Below are positions 1 through 8,048 of a stretch of 64,000 nucleotides of DNA, one piece after another. Position numbers and translations under genes: made by a program. Source of the stretch: Paramicrobacterium sp051513965 (GTDB lineage Bacteria; Actinomycetota; Actinomycetes; Actinomycetales; Microbacteriaceae); NCBI RefSeq assembly GCF_051513965.1, contig NZ_CP195847.1:1426001-1490000 (forward strand). Direction: 5' to 3'. The notes under the pieces are model-generated. The model searched no databases, was not told the DNA's origin, and saw only the letters and a list, made by a program, of their open reading frames with translations. The first letter of the stretch is position 1, and each line of letters begins with the position of its first letter.

Positions 1-1054
1 GACGGATGTCCCCGCCGAACGCAAGTCCCGTCCCCGTGGCGAAGAACCCGAGGAAGAGAGTGCCCGCAAGACCTCCGACGAGATGGATGCCGACGACGTC
101 GAGCGTGTCGTCGAAGCCCAGACGAAATTTCATCTCCACGGCGAACGAGCAGACCATTCCCGTGAGAAGCCCAAGCAGCAACGACCATCCGGGTGTCAGG
201 TCTGCGCACGCTGGAGTGATGGCGACCAGGCCGCTGACCGCTCCAGAGGCTGAGCCCACGGCGGTCGGCTTGCCGCCCTTGCCTCGCTCGACGAGAAGCC
301 AGCCGATGATCGCGGCCGAAGCGGCGCCGATCGTGTTGGTGACGATCAACCCGACGCCTGCGAGACCGTTGAGCCATTCTGCGCCGGCGTTGAAGCCGAT
401 CCAGCCGAACCAGAGCAGCGAGGCACCCAGAAGGACAAGAGGCACATTGTGCGGGCGAGAGGAGCGGCGGCCAAAGTCGTGCCGCTTGCCGAGGACCAGC
501 GTGAGTGCGAGTGCGGCTGCCCCAGCATTGATATGCACCGCGGTGCCTCCCGCGTAGTCGATCACCTCGACTGCGGTGTGCTCGCCGTAGAGGAACTCTC
601 CGAGGTGCTGAATCCAGCCCCCACCCCAGACCCACGCAGCGACAGGAAAGTAGACGACGAGGGCCCAGAGCCCCGCAAAGCCCATCCACGAGCTGAAACG
701 AGCTCGGTCCGCGATCGCGCCCGAGATGAGTGAGACCGAGATGATCGCGAACGTCGCCCCATAGGCTGCCCCGAGAAGATCAGCATTGGCATTCGCGCCT
801 CCCGCCGACGACGTGAGCGCGAAGTCCGCGAATGGATCGCCGACGAAGTCCCCCGGCGAATCGACGATGCTCATACTGGCTCCGACGAGAATCCAGAGCA
901 CTCCGACGAGTGCAAGCGCTCCGATGCTCAGCATCATCATGCTGACAACGCTCGTGGCCTTGACCAGCCCGCCGTAGAAGAAGGCCACACCTGGTGTCAT
1001 GAGGAGGACGAGCGCTGTCGCTGTGATTCCCCAGGAAATGCTGCCGGTATCCAT
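1..1054 (-). CDS. amt: ammonium transporter, Amt family (3' end outside window)
   Basis: Integral membrane channel for ammonium uptake. Translating the minus strand from the ATG at 1054 gives 351 codons with no stop before the window edge, so the C-terminus is missing. The N-terminus reads MDTGSISWGITATALVLLMT and is followed by repeated hydrophobic helices. Both pore histidine motifs of the family are visible: AVHINAG near residue 168 and VGIHLVGG near residue 320. The FFYGGLV and FGWIGFNAG signatures are also present. A GAAAGG ribosome site lies about 7 bases before the ATG. A GlnR-like box lies about 70-100 bases upstream, which fits nitrogen-limitation control. A glnK/glnB partner often follows amt in actinobacteria but would lie outside the window. 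Confidence 0.95.
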   Translation of the reverse strand, partial: MDTGSISWGITATALVLLMTPGVAFFYGGLVKATSVVSMMMLSIGALALVGVLWILVGASMSIVDSPGDFVGDPFADFALTSSAGGANANADLLGAAYGATFAIISVSLISGAIADRARFSSWMGFAGLWALVVYFPVAAWVWGGGWIQHLGEFLYGEHTAVEVIDYAGGTAVHINAGAAALALTLVLGKRHDFGRRSSRPHNVPLVLLGASLLWFGWIGFNAGAEWLNGLAGVGLIVTNTIGAASAAIIGWLLVERGKGGKPTAVGSASGAVSGLVAITPACADLTPGWSLLLGLLTGMVCSFAVEMKFRLGFDDTLDVVGIHLVGGLAGTLFLGFFATGTGLAFGGDIR

Positions 1055-1120
1055 GTTCTGCCTTTCGCTGAAATCCGCGGTCGGCAAGGAACACCGACGC
1101 AGTCAGCTTCCGCTCACGAT

Positions 1121-1157
1121 GTTTCTAGCAGCGGCGCGGATGTGTTTCAGCGCGGTA
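1121..1157 (-). promoter_or_regulatory. GlnR-like operator upstream of amt
   Basis: On the minus strand the sequence is GTTAC, 6 bases, GAAAC (1157-1142), then 16 bases and a second GAAAC (1125-1121). The actinobacterial GlnR box is GTnAC-n6-GAAAC repeated with 6-base gaps. The first half matches fully. The second GAAAC is one base off the ideal register and its partner half-site is degenerate. Assignment to GlnR is inference. Confidence 0.5.
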
Positions 1158-1188
1158 ACGAACGGGCAGGGCGTGTGAAGACCGTGTT

Positions 1189-2229
1189 TCAGCCGGTGGA
1201 GGTCAGAGCCATCATGCGGGACATGGCGCGCAGATACTTCTTTCGGAAGCCGCCGGTGAGCATTTCCTCTGTGAAGACCGTGTCGAGCGGCTCACCGCTC
1301 GCGACGATGGGGATCTGCGCGTCGTACACCCGGTCGATGAACGCGACGAGACGAAGAGCCGCTGCCTGTGACGTCAGCGTGGACACATTTCGAATGAGGA
1401 TGCGATCCACGTCAGTGAGCAGACGGATGAATCGAGACGGGTGAACGACAGCGAGGTGCTCGACGAGCGGCGCGAACTCGTCATCGCTGACGGTGAGTCC
1501 AGAGGATGCCGCTTCTCGAAGCGCCGCATCGATCTCAGCATCCGTCACTGTGGTTGCGTGGCCCTCCAGAGACCTGCGGCGGTAGTCTGTGCCGTCGATC
1601 CGGAGTGTCTCGAAGTGCTCTGAGAGCGAGTGGATCTCACGCAGGAAGTCTTGGGCCGCGAAGCGTCCTTCACCGAGAGCGTTCGGCGGCGTGTTGGAGG
1701 TGGCCGCTAGACGAGTCCCCGTTCCGACCAGTTCGGTGAGGAGTCGCGTCATCATCATCGTGTCGCCGGGGTCGTCGAGCTCGAACTCGTCGATGCAGAT
1801 GAGGGTCGTTCCAGTGAGCAGCTTAACGGCGCCCGCGTAGCCGAGGGCGCCCACGAGCGCTGTGTACTCGATGAACGTTCCGAACCGTTTCCTCCTGCCG
1901 GGCTCAGCGTGCCACAGTGCGGCGAGCAGGTGCGTCTTGCCGACGCCGAAGCCGCCGTCGAGATAGACGCCGGGTTTCATCGGAGGGGTCTTCGGCTTGC
2001 GGGAGAACAGCTTCGCCTTCTGAACAGGCGGTCCGCTGGAGAATCGGCAAAGATACGCGACGGTGTCCGCCTGCGATGGATACGCGTCATCAGGTCGATA
2101 GGAGTCGAACGTCGCCGTCGCGAACTGCGGAGGCGGCGTGAGGCTGGCAGCGAGGTCTTCCGCCGAGAGCTCGGGACGCCGATCTGTGAGATGCGTTACG
2201 GTCCCAGCGCTCTGCGGGGGAATATTCAT
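1189..2229 (-). CDS. zapE: cell division protein ZapE, AFG1-like ATPase
   Basis: AAA+-type P-loop ATPase of the AFG1/ZapE family, 346 aa. The Walker A motif is GGFGVGKTHLL around residue 95 and the Walker B motif is LICIDEFELDDPGD around residue 145. ZapE in proteobacteria destabilises FtsZ polymers at the closing ring; the mitochondrial relative AFG1 works with proteases, and the actinobacterial role is little studied. It lies upstream of amt on the same strand, but amt appears to have its own promoter in the 134-base gap. The ATG start has only a weak AAGG upstream, so a slightly different start is possible. Confidence 0.9.
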   Translation of the reverse strand: MNIPPQSAGTVTHLTDRRPELSAEDLAASLTPPPQFATATFDSYRPDDAYPSQADTVAYLCRFSSGPPVQKAKLFSRKPKTPPMKPGVYLDGGFGVGKTHLLAALWHAEPGRRKRFGTFIEYTALVGALGYAGAVKLLTGTTLICIDEFELDDPGDTMMMTRLLTELVGTGTRLAATSNTPPNALGEGRFAAQDFLREIHSLSEHFETLRIDGTDYRRRSLEGHATTVTDAEIDAALREAASSGLTVSDDEFAPLVEHLAVVHPSRFIRLLTDVDRILIRNVSTLTSQAAALRLVAFIDRVYDAQIPIVASGEPLDTVFTEEMLTGGFRKKYLRAMSRMMALTSTG

Positions 2230-2390
2230 CGGTTGTCGCGCCTTCAGATCGATGCGGGCAGGAATGGTGTGTCACACTCGTACGCCGAGCACATGTTTGC
2301 CAGCTGGCGGGCGTATCGTCGAGATTGACGTCACCAAGCCTAGTCGCTGGGTGCTCATTTCCAGGTTGCGTCAATCCACGAGGAGGAGAC

Positions 2391-3299
2391 ATGACGGTTC
2401 CGGCCGATTCAGGCAATCAGAAGTTTGCGGCGTATGACGACCCGACACGATTGGTCAGCACTGAATGGCTGGAGGAACACCGTGGAGATGACGGGCTCGT
2501 CATCGTCGAGAGTGATGAAGACGTCCTTCTCTATGAGACCGGTCACATTCCTGGCGCAGTCAAGGTCGATTGGCACACGGAGCTGAACGACCCGGTCACT
2601 CGTGACTACCTTGATGGCGCAGGATTCGCGGAGCTCATGTCTCGCAAGGGCATCGCTCGCGACGATACGGTCGTCATCTACGGAGACAAGAGCAACTGGT
2701 GGGCTGCGTATGCGCTCTGGGTCTTCAGCCTCTTCGGGCACGAAGACGTTCGACTGCTCGACGGCGGCCGGGACAAGTGGGTGGCCGAAGGTCGAGAGAT
2801 GACAACGGATGCCGCAAAGCGACCGTCCACCGAGTATCCCGTTGTGGAGCGCGACGACAGTCAGCTCCGAGCATTCCGCGAGGATGTGCTGGCGCACTTT
2901 GGCAACCCGCTCGTCGATGTCCGCTCCCCTGAGGAATATCGAGGGGATCGTACGACTGCCCCCGCGTACCCGGAGGAGGGAGCTCTGCGCGCAGGACACA
3001 TCCCGAGCGCCGCCAATGTTCCGTGGGGCAAAGCCGTTGCGGAGGACGGAACCTTCCTGCCGAGAACCGAGCTCGAGCGCGTCTATCGTGACGGGGCAGG
3101 GCTGCGAGAGGGCGACGACGTGATCGCGTACTGCCGTATCGGTGAGCGCTCGAGTCACACCTGGTTCGTGCTCCACCACCTTCTGGGAATTCCCAACGTT
3201 CGGAACTACGACGGATCCTGGACGGAGTGGGGTAGCGCTGTCCGCGTGCCGATCGTCGTCGGCGACGAGCCTGGCGATGCGCCGAAGCCTCGGCACTGA
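2391..3299 (+). CDS. sseA: thiosulfate/3-mercaptopyruvate sulfurtransferase (tandem rhodanese)
   Basis: Two rhodanese domains in 302 aa: an inactive N-terminal domain (about 20-140) and a catalytic C-terminal domain (about 165-290). The active-site loop is CRIGERS with the persulfide-forming Cys at about residue 248; CRxGxR[ST] loops are typical of thiosulfate-type enzymes in the SseA/CysA group. The enzyme moves sulfane sulfur from thiosulfate or mercaptopyruvate to a thiol acceptor. The start at 2391 is set by AGGAGGAGAC immediately upstream; the longer open frame to 2325 has no such site. It is followed 22 bases later by sufE, suggesting a sulfur-transfer pair. Confidence 0.92.
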   Translation: MTVPADSGNQKFAAYDDPTRLVSTEWLEEHRGDDGLVIVESDEDVLLYETGHIPGAVKVDWHTELNDPVTRDYLDGAGFAELMSRKGIARDDTVVIYGDKSNWWAAYALWVFSLFGHEDVRLLDGGRDKWVAEGREMTTDAAKRPSTEYPVVERDDSQLRAFREDVLAHFGNPLVDVRSPEEYRGDRTTAPAYPEEGALRAGHIPSAANVPWGKAVAEDGTFLPRTELERVYRDGAGLREGDDVIAYCRIGERSSHTWFVLHHLLGIPNVRNYDGSWTEWGSAVRVPIVVGDEPGDAPKPRH

Positions 3300-3321
3300 A
3301 CGACGAAGAGAGTTGAACCAT

Positions 3322-3759
3322 ATGCCCGATGGAAATCTGACCGGCACCCTCGCGGAGATCAGAGATGAGTTTCTCGAGGTCGAGGAGCAGGAGCGGCTCC
3401 TGCTGCTCCTCGACTTCGCGAACGAGCTTCCCGATCTGCCGGAGCGCTACCAGGATCACCCGGATCTTCTCGAGAGAGTCGTCGAGTGCCAATCCCCCGT
3501 GTTCCTGACCGTGGAGTTGACGGGCAGCTCCGTTCATCTCGTCGCCTCCGCAGCGAAGGAAGCGCCGACGACGCGTGGGTTCGCCAGCATCCTCGCTCAG
3601 GGAATCGACGGATTGAGCTCGGATCAGGTGCTCGACATCCCGAATGACTTCCCGCAGATGCTGGGATTGGCCCGCGCGGTCTCCCCTCTGCGTCTGAGCG
3701 GCATGAGCGGCATGCTTGCCCGCATCAAGCGCCAGGTCAGAGAGAAGACAGGTATCTGA
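3322..3759 (+). CDS. sufE: SufE family Fe-S/sulfur acceptor protein
   Basis: 145-aa SufE-like protein. SufE takes persulfide sulfur from a cysteine desulfurase and passes it on for Fe-S cluster assembly. The conserved acceptor cysteine lies in VVECQSPVFL (about residue 56), matching the GCQS-type SufE motif. The start at 3322 (MPDGNLTGTL) gives the usual SufE length and follows a GAAGAGAG purine stretch. It sits directly downstream of the sulfurtransferase and is probably cotranscribed. No sufS or iscS is adjacent, so the donor may be the rhodanese or a distant desulfurase. Confidence 0.9.
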   Translation: MPDGNLTGTLAEIRDEFLEVEEQERLLLLLDFANELPDLPERYQDHPDLLERVVECQSPVFLTVELTGSSVHLVASAAKEAPTTRGFASILAQGIDGLSSDQVLDIPNDFPQMLGLARAVSPLRLSGMSGMLARIKRQVREKTGI

Positions 3760-3762
3760 GAC

Positions 3763-4965
3763 TCACCGTGCTTCGTCGTCGGTGAGCCGTGGAGGAACAT
3801 GCTCTGTCATCCACTCTGAGATCCGCCTCTCCCACCGAGCCGCGTCCACGTTCCACAGCCTGGTGTGTCCAGCGCGGGCGAACGTCTCGAGCTCTACAAG
3901 ATCCGGGCGCGCTGCCGCAAGTGCGTGTGACGCGTCGGAAGGGACGAAGTCGTCGTCGTCGCTGTGCAGAATAAGCGTCGGCTGGCGCAGGTCACTCGCA
4001 TGAGCCACGCGATCGAGACGCGTGAAGTCGATTGGAGACCGTTGGCCTGTCAGCATCCGACTGGCTCTGTGTGTGATCAGCCAGAGCGCGCAGTCCCGCA
4101 GGAACGCCGGAATGCGGGACTGCTTTGCCTGATGCCGAAGCACGACGAGCCAGTCGATCACCGGTGAATCCAAGACGATGCCGAGAATTCGGTCGCGCAG
4201 CTCTGAGCGATCCGCGGTCTGGAGCGCGATCGCACCTCCCATAGACCAGCCCACCAGCACGAATGAGCGATAGCCGGATGCTGACGCGACCTGCATCCCA
4301 GCTTCGACGTCCCGCCATTCCGTCGTCCCGAGGCCGTAGCGACCGTCAGATGACGCTGGGGCTTCTCCATCGTTGCGATACGAGACCGCGAGCACTCCCC
4401 AGCCGAGCTCGTGGAAGACGGGCACGGCGCGCAGCACCTCGTGACGAGTGACCCCGCGGCCGTGCACGAGAATCGCACAGCGTTCTGTGCCCGAGATCGC
4501 CGCTGGGAAGTGCCACGCGGGTGCTGGACCGTTCTCCGTCGGGATAGCCCAGTGCTCCACATCGAGGTCGAGGTCCTCTGCCGATGTGTAGTACCAGCCT
4601 CTAAATGAGGCGCGTCCGAGCTTGAAATCGTCGGGAATCGGAGAGATGACCTGGCGCGTCACCGTCGTTCGCGACGTAGAGACGATGTCGCCGATTCGGA
4701 GATGAGCCGAGTCGTCTCGCGTCCAGAGGCCGTAACGCCCCGGCACGAGCGTGTCGGGCGAACTCGTAAGAGTCACGGTGCCTTCGTCGCGATCGAGGCG
4801 GAGCACCCGAGTGTTCGGGCGGCGCTTGGAGGTCGGGATGACAACCTCCCGTGCCACGGCCGTGCTGGCTGCGGCAAGCGCGAGCCCAAACGCGGCAGTA
4901 GCCGCGCCGAGCACCTTCAGAGGCCATCGGCGCCGAGAGTGGTCGGCGTGGCACGGTTGTTTCAT
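3763..4965 (-). CDS. alpha/beta hydrolase, membrane-anchored or exported
   Basis: 400-aa alpha/beta-hydrolase fold protein. The basic N-terminus is followed by a hydrophobic Ala/Leu segment at about residues 16-38, which may be a signal peptide or anchor. The catalytic triad can be placed: Ser in GWSMGGA (GxSxG), Asp in the ILHSDDDD region, and His in RAGHTRLWN. The CAILVHGRG oxyanion-type strand precedes the nucleophile. The substrate is unknown; esterase or peptidase-like activity is possible. It converges on sufE with only 3 bases between stops and is divergent from the DUF3000 gene. Confidence 0.82.
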   Translation of the reverse strand: MKQPCHADHSRRRWPLKVLGAATAAFGLALAAASTAVAREVVIPTSKRRPNTRVLRLDRDEGTVTLTSSPDTLVPGRYGLWTRDDSAHLRIGDIVSTSRTTVTRQVISPIPDDFKLGRASFRGWYYTSAEDLDLDVEHWAIPTENGPAPAWHFPAAISGTERCAILVHGRGVTRHEVLRAVPVFHELGWGVLAVSYRNDGEAPASSDGRYGLGTTEWRDVEAGMQVASASGYRSFVLVGWSMGGAIALQTADRSELRDRILGIVLDSPVIDWLVVLRHQAKQSRIPAFLRDCALWLITHRASRMLTGQRSPIDFTRLDRVAHASDLRQPTLILHSDDDDFVPSDASHALAAARPDLVELETFARAGHTRLWNVDAARWERRISEWMTEHVPPRLTDDEAR

Positions 4966-5017
4966 CGCAGAATAACTCTAGTCTCTCGGTGTGGGCGACC
5001 AACCGGAGAACACAACG

Positions 5018-5587
5018 ATGCCCGAGGAATTCTCGGCTGCTATCGCGGCCGTTCGCGCCGCAAAGCTCCGCGACGAACTCGTCGTGGAAGAAATTCCGGC
5101 GCCCGCGAAGCTCGCTCCGCACGCTCTCGCTCTCGCGGCGAATGTTCATCCAAACGCGCACGGCTCAGATTCCGAGCTGGGGACAGGACGTTTCATCGTC
5201 CTGTATGATCCGAGTGAACCGTCATCATGGGGCGGACCATTCCGCATTGTCTGCTTTGCGCAGGCACCGCTTGAGACAGAGATCGGCCTCGATCCGTTCC
5301 TGACAGACGTCGCGTGGTCGTGGCTCGTGGATGCTCTGAACGCCCGGGGGGCGAGCTATACCGCCGCATCGGGGACCGCGACGCGGATCCTGTCGACAGG
5401 GTTCGGAGAGTTGGCCGACCAGGGCGACGGTGCACAGATCGAATTACGTGCGTCGTGGTCTCCGCTCGAGTCGACGATGGCGGCGCACGTGGAAGGATGG
5501 GCCGAGCTGCTGTGCATGCTCGCGGGCCTGCCTCCCACGACAGAAGGAGTAACTTTGCTTTCCGCTCACAGGACGGCTCGTGACTGA
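5018..5587 (+). CDS. DUF3000 domain protein
   Basis: 189-aa protein recognised as the actinobacterial DUF3000 family; no function is established. The start MPEEFSAAI at 5018 is preferred because GGAGA ends 8 bases before it; an upstream GTG at 4991 has no such site. Its end overlaps the start of the RNase D-like gene by 8 bases, so the two are translationally coupled. The same pairing is common in actinobacteria, which hints at an RNA-related role by association only. Confidence 0.85.
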   Translation: MPEEFSAAIAAVRAAKLRDELVVEEIPAPAKLAPHALALAANVHPNAHGSDSELGTGRFIVLYDPSEPSSWGGPFRIVCFAQAPLETEIGLDPFLTDVAWSWLVDALNARGASYTAASGTATRILSTGFGELADQGDGAQIELRASWSPLESTMAAHVEGWAELLCMLAGLPPTTEGVTLLSAHRTARD

Positions 5588-6779
5588 GCGTCACGTCATC
5601 GACACTCGAACCGAATACTCGAGATCGCTCGACGCGATCGCCGCGGGCACGGGACCCGTCGCGATCGACACCGAACGCGCCTCCGGGTACCGCTATTCGC
5701 AGAAGGCTTACCTCATCCAGGTGTTCCGACGCGATGCTGGAGTGTTCCTCTTCGACGCCCCGCAGCTCGGTCGGTTCGACGATCTGAATACCCTGCTCCA
5801 TAGTGAGGAATGGGTCCTGCACGCAGCGAGCCAGGATCTCCCCTGTCTTCGCGACGTGGGTATCCTTCCGCAGCGGCTGTTCGACACCGAGCTCGCCGCA
5901 CGGCTTTTGGGGATGCCTCGCGTCGGTCTGGGCGCCGTCGTCGAAGAGACTCTGGGCGTTCACCTCGCAAAGGAACACTCCGCCGCCGATTGGTCCACGC
6001 GTCCGCTCCCGGCATCCTGGCTCGAGTATGCGGCACTGGACGTGGAATTGCTGGTTGACGTTCGCGACGACCTCGAACAGCGGCTCGTGGAGCAGCGTAA
6101 GACGCGAATAGCTCGCGAGGAGTTCGAGGCGGAGCTTCATGCGGAGCCAACTCCGCCGCGCTCCGACCCGTGGCGTAAGCTCAGCGGCATCCACTCAGTC
6201 AGAGGCCTTCGACCGCTCGCGGTGGCTCGCGAGCTTTGGCTGGCCCGCGATGAATACGCCCGCGAGACCGATGTCGCGCCAGGGCGCCTCGTCCCCGACA
6301 GGTCCCTAGTCGCTGTTGTTAAAGCGCTTCCCAAATCCAAGGAAGCACTCGCCGGGCTCAAAGAGTTCACCGGCAGGGCGAGCCGGACCGAGCTCGATCG
6401 CTGGTGGGCCGCAGTCGAGCGGGGGCTGACCACTGACAACATGCCAGAACCGCGTGTATCTAAGGGCGATCACATACCGCCACCGCGCGCGTGGGCGGAC
6501 AAAGACCCTGAAGCTGATGCTCGCCTCAAGCAGGCGAAGCTTGTCGTCGCGCGCATCGCGGAGGCCCTCGACATGCCCGTCGAGAACCTTCTGAAGCCTG
6601 CGTATCTTCGCAAGGTCGCGTGGAACGCTCCTGATGCCCCCAGTCGCGAGAGTGTGGCACACGTGCTCGCGGAGTGCGGTGCTCGCCCATGGCAGATTGA
6701 GGCAACCGCACAGTCGATTGCGGAAGCTTTTGTGGAGGCCGCCCAAAACGGAGCTCCGGACGCAGAAAGCAAATCGTAG
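5580..6779 (+). CDS. rnd: RNase D-like 3'-5' exonuclease with HRDC domain
   Basis: 399 aa. The N-terminal DEDD exonuclease domain begins with the Exo I motif VAIDTERASGYRYSQKAYLI. Exo II lies near LHAASQDLPCLRD and Exo III near YAALDVELLVDVRDDL. An HRDC nucleic-acid-binding region follows at about residues 205-290. RNase D trims tRNA 3' ends and other structured RNAs. The start is GTG inside the end of the DUF3000 gene. The family assignment is firm; the exact RNA substrates in actinobacteria are not. Confidence 0.9.
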   Translation: MTERHVIDTRTEYSRSLDAIAAGTGPVAIDTERASGYRYSQKAYLIQVFRRDAGVFLFDAPQLGRFDDLNTLLHSEEWVLHAASQDLPCLRDVGILPQRLFDTELAARLLGMPRVGLGAVVEETLGVHLAKEHSAADWSTRPLPASWLEYAALDVELLVDVRDDLEQRLVEQRKTRIAREEFEAELHAEPTPPRSDPWRKLSGIHSVRGLRPLAVARELWLARDEYARETDVAPGRLVPDRSLVAVVKALPKSKEALAGLKEFTGRASRTELDRWWAAVERGLTTDNMPEPRVSKGDHIPPPRAWADKDPEADARLKQAKLVVARIAEALDMPVENLLKPAYLRKVAWNAPDAPSRESVAHVLAECGARPWQIEATAQSIAEAFVEAAQNGAPDAESKS

Positions 6780-6848
6780 AAACAAGCAAAGGATTCCCTT
6801 GCGCCCGTGTGCACTCCTAGGCTCGAAACGAACCCCTAAGGAGGCACA

Positions 6849-8048
6849 GTGACGATCAACGCTGACGTCTATTTCATCGACGGCGTCCGCACCCCGTTCG
6901 GACGAGCGGGCGAGAAGGGCATGTACTGGCAGACCCGTGCGGATGATCTCGTCGTAAAGGCCATGATCGGTCTTCTGGAGCGCAACCAGAACGTTCCCAA
7001 GGACCGCATCGACGATGTCGCAATCGCAGCGACGACGCAGGAAGGCGACCAGGGACTGACCCTTGGTCGTACGTCGGCGCTTTTGGCAGGCCTGCCCCAG
7101 TCGGTGCCCGGCTATGCGATCGACCGCATGTGCGCAGGTGCGATGACGGCGGTGACGACCGTCGCGGGTGGTGTGTCCTTCGGCGCGTATGACGTGGCCA
7201 TCGCGGGCGGCGTCGAGCACATGGGACGGCATCCCCTGGGAATCGGCGCTGACCCCAACCCGCGCTTCCTTGCTGAGAAGCTTGTCAGCCCCGATGCTCT
7301 TGACATGGGCAAGACCGCGGAGCGCATCCACGACCGGTTCCCCCACCTCACAAAGGAGCGTGCGGACCGGTTCGGCATGCTCAGCCAGCAGAAGGTGGCC
7401 GCCGCGTACGAGGCAGGCAAACTGCAGCCGGACCTGATCTCCGTGGCTACTCGCAGCGCAGACGGCTGGGGTTTGGCGACACGTGATGAAGGAATGCGTC
7501 CGGAGACCACGATGGAGGGACTCGCCGGCCTGCGTACTCCGTTCAGGCCGCACGGACGAGTCACGGCTGGAACATCCTCTCCTCTCACAGACGGTGCCAC
7601 GGTCAGCATGATCGCCGGTGCAGACGCAGTGAAGGAGTTCGGCCTCACACCAAAGATGCGCATGGTCAGTTTCGCGTTTGCGGGCGTCGAACCCGAGATC
7701 ATGGGGCTCGGCCCCGTTCCCTCTACGGAGAAAGCACTCCGCAAGGCGGGTCTCTCGATCGACGACATCGGACTGTTCGAGCTCAACGAGGCATTCGCGA
7801 TCCAGGTGCTTTCGTTCCTCGATCACTTCGGCATCGCGGATGACGACCCTCGTGTGAACCCGTGGGGCGGTGCGATTGCGGTCGGACATCCGCTTGCGGC
7901 ATCGGGAGTGCGACTCATGATTCAGCTTGCGGCACAGTTCGCAGAGCACCCCGAAGTCCGTTATGGAATCACCGCGATGTGTGTGGGCCTCGGACAGGGC
8001 GGAACGGTTATCTGGGAGAACCCCTCGTGGAATGGACGGCGCAAGTGA
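6849..8048 (+). CDS. fadA: acetyl-CoA acetyltransferase / 3-ketoacyl-CoA thiolase
   Basis: 399-aa thiolase for the last step of beta-oxidation. The acylated Cys is in DRMCAGAMTAV, with NEAFAIQVL, GGAIAVGHPLAASG and CVGLGQGG as the other catalytic loops. The GTG start follows AAGGAGGCACA. A TAGGCT hexamer at 6818-6823 could be the -10 of the operon promoter. The stop overlaps the start of the trifunctional enzyme (GTGA), so the two subunits are made together, as expected for a fatty acid oxidation complex. Confidence 0.93.
   Translation: MTINADVYFIDGVRTPFGRAGEKGMYWQTRADDLVVKAMIGLLERNQNVPKDRIDDVAIAATTQEGDQGLTLGRTSALLAGLPQSVPGYAIDRMCAGAMTAVTTVAGGVSFGAYDVAIAGGVEHMGRHPLGIGADPNPRFLAEKLVSPDALDMGKTAERIHDRFPHLTKERADRFGMLSQQKVAAAYEAGKLQPDLISVATRSADGWGLATRDEGMRPETTMEGLAGLRTPFRPHGRVTAGTSSPLTDGATVSMIAGADAVKEFGLTPKMRMVSFAFAGVEPEIMGLGPVPSTEKALRKAGLSIDDIGLFELNEAFAIQVLSFLDHFGIADDDPRVNPWGGAIAVGHPLAASGVRLMIQLAAQFAEHPEVRYGITAMCVGLGQGGTVIWENPSWNGRRK

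Noticed and set aside
6306..7949. 547-codon open frame on the minus strand
   Set aside because: It is antisense to the RNase D-like and thiolase genes, has no recognisable domain, and has His/Arg/Cys-rich composition typical of a shadow frame.
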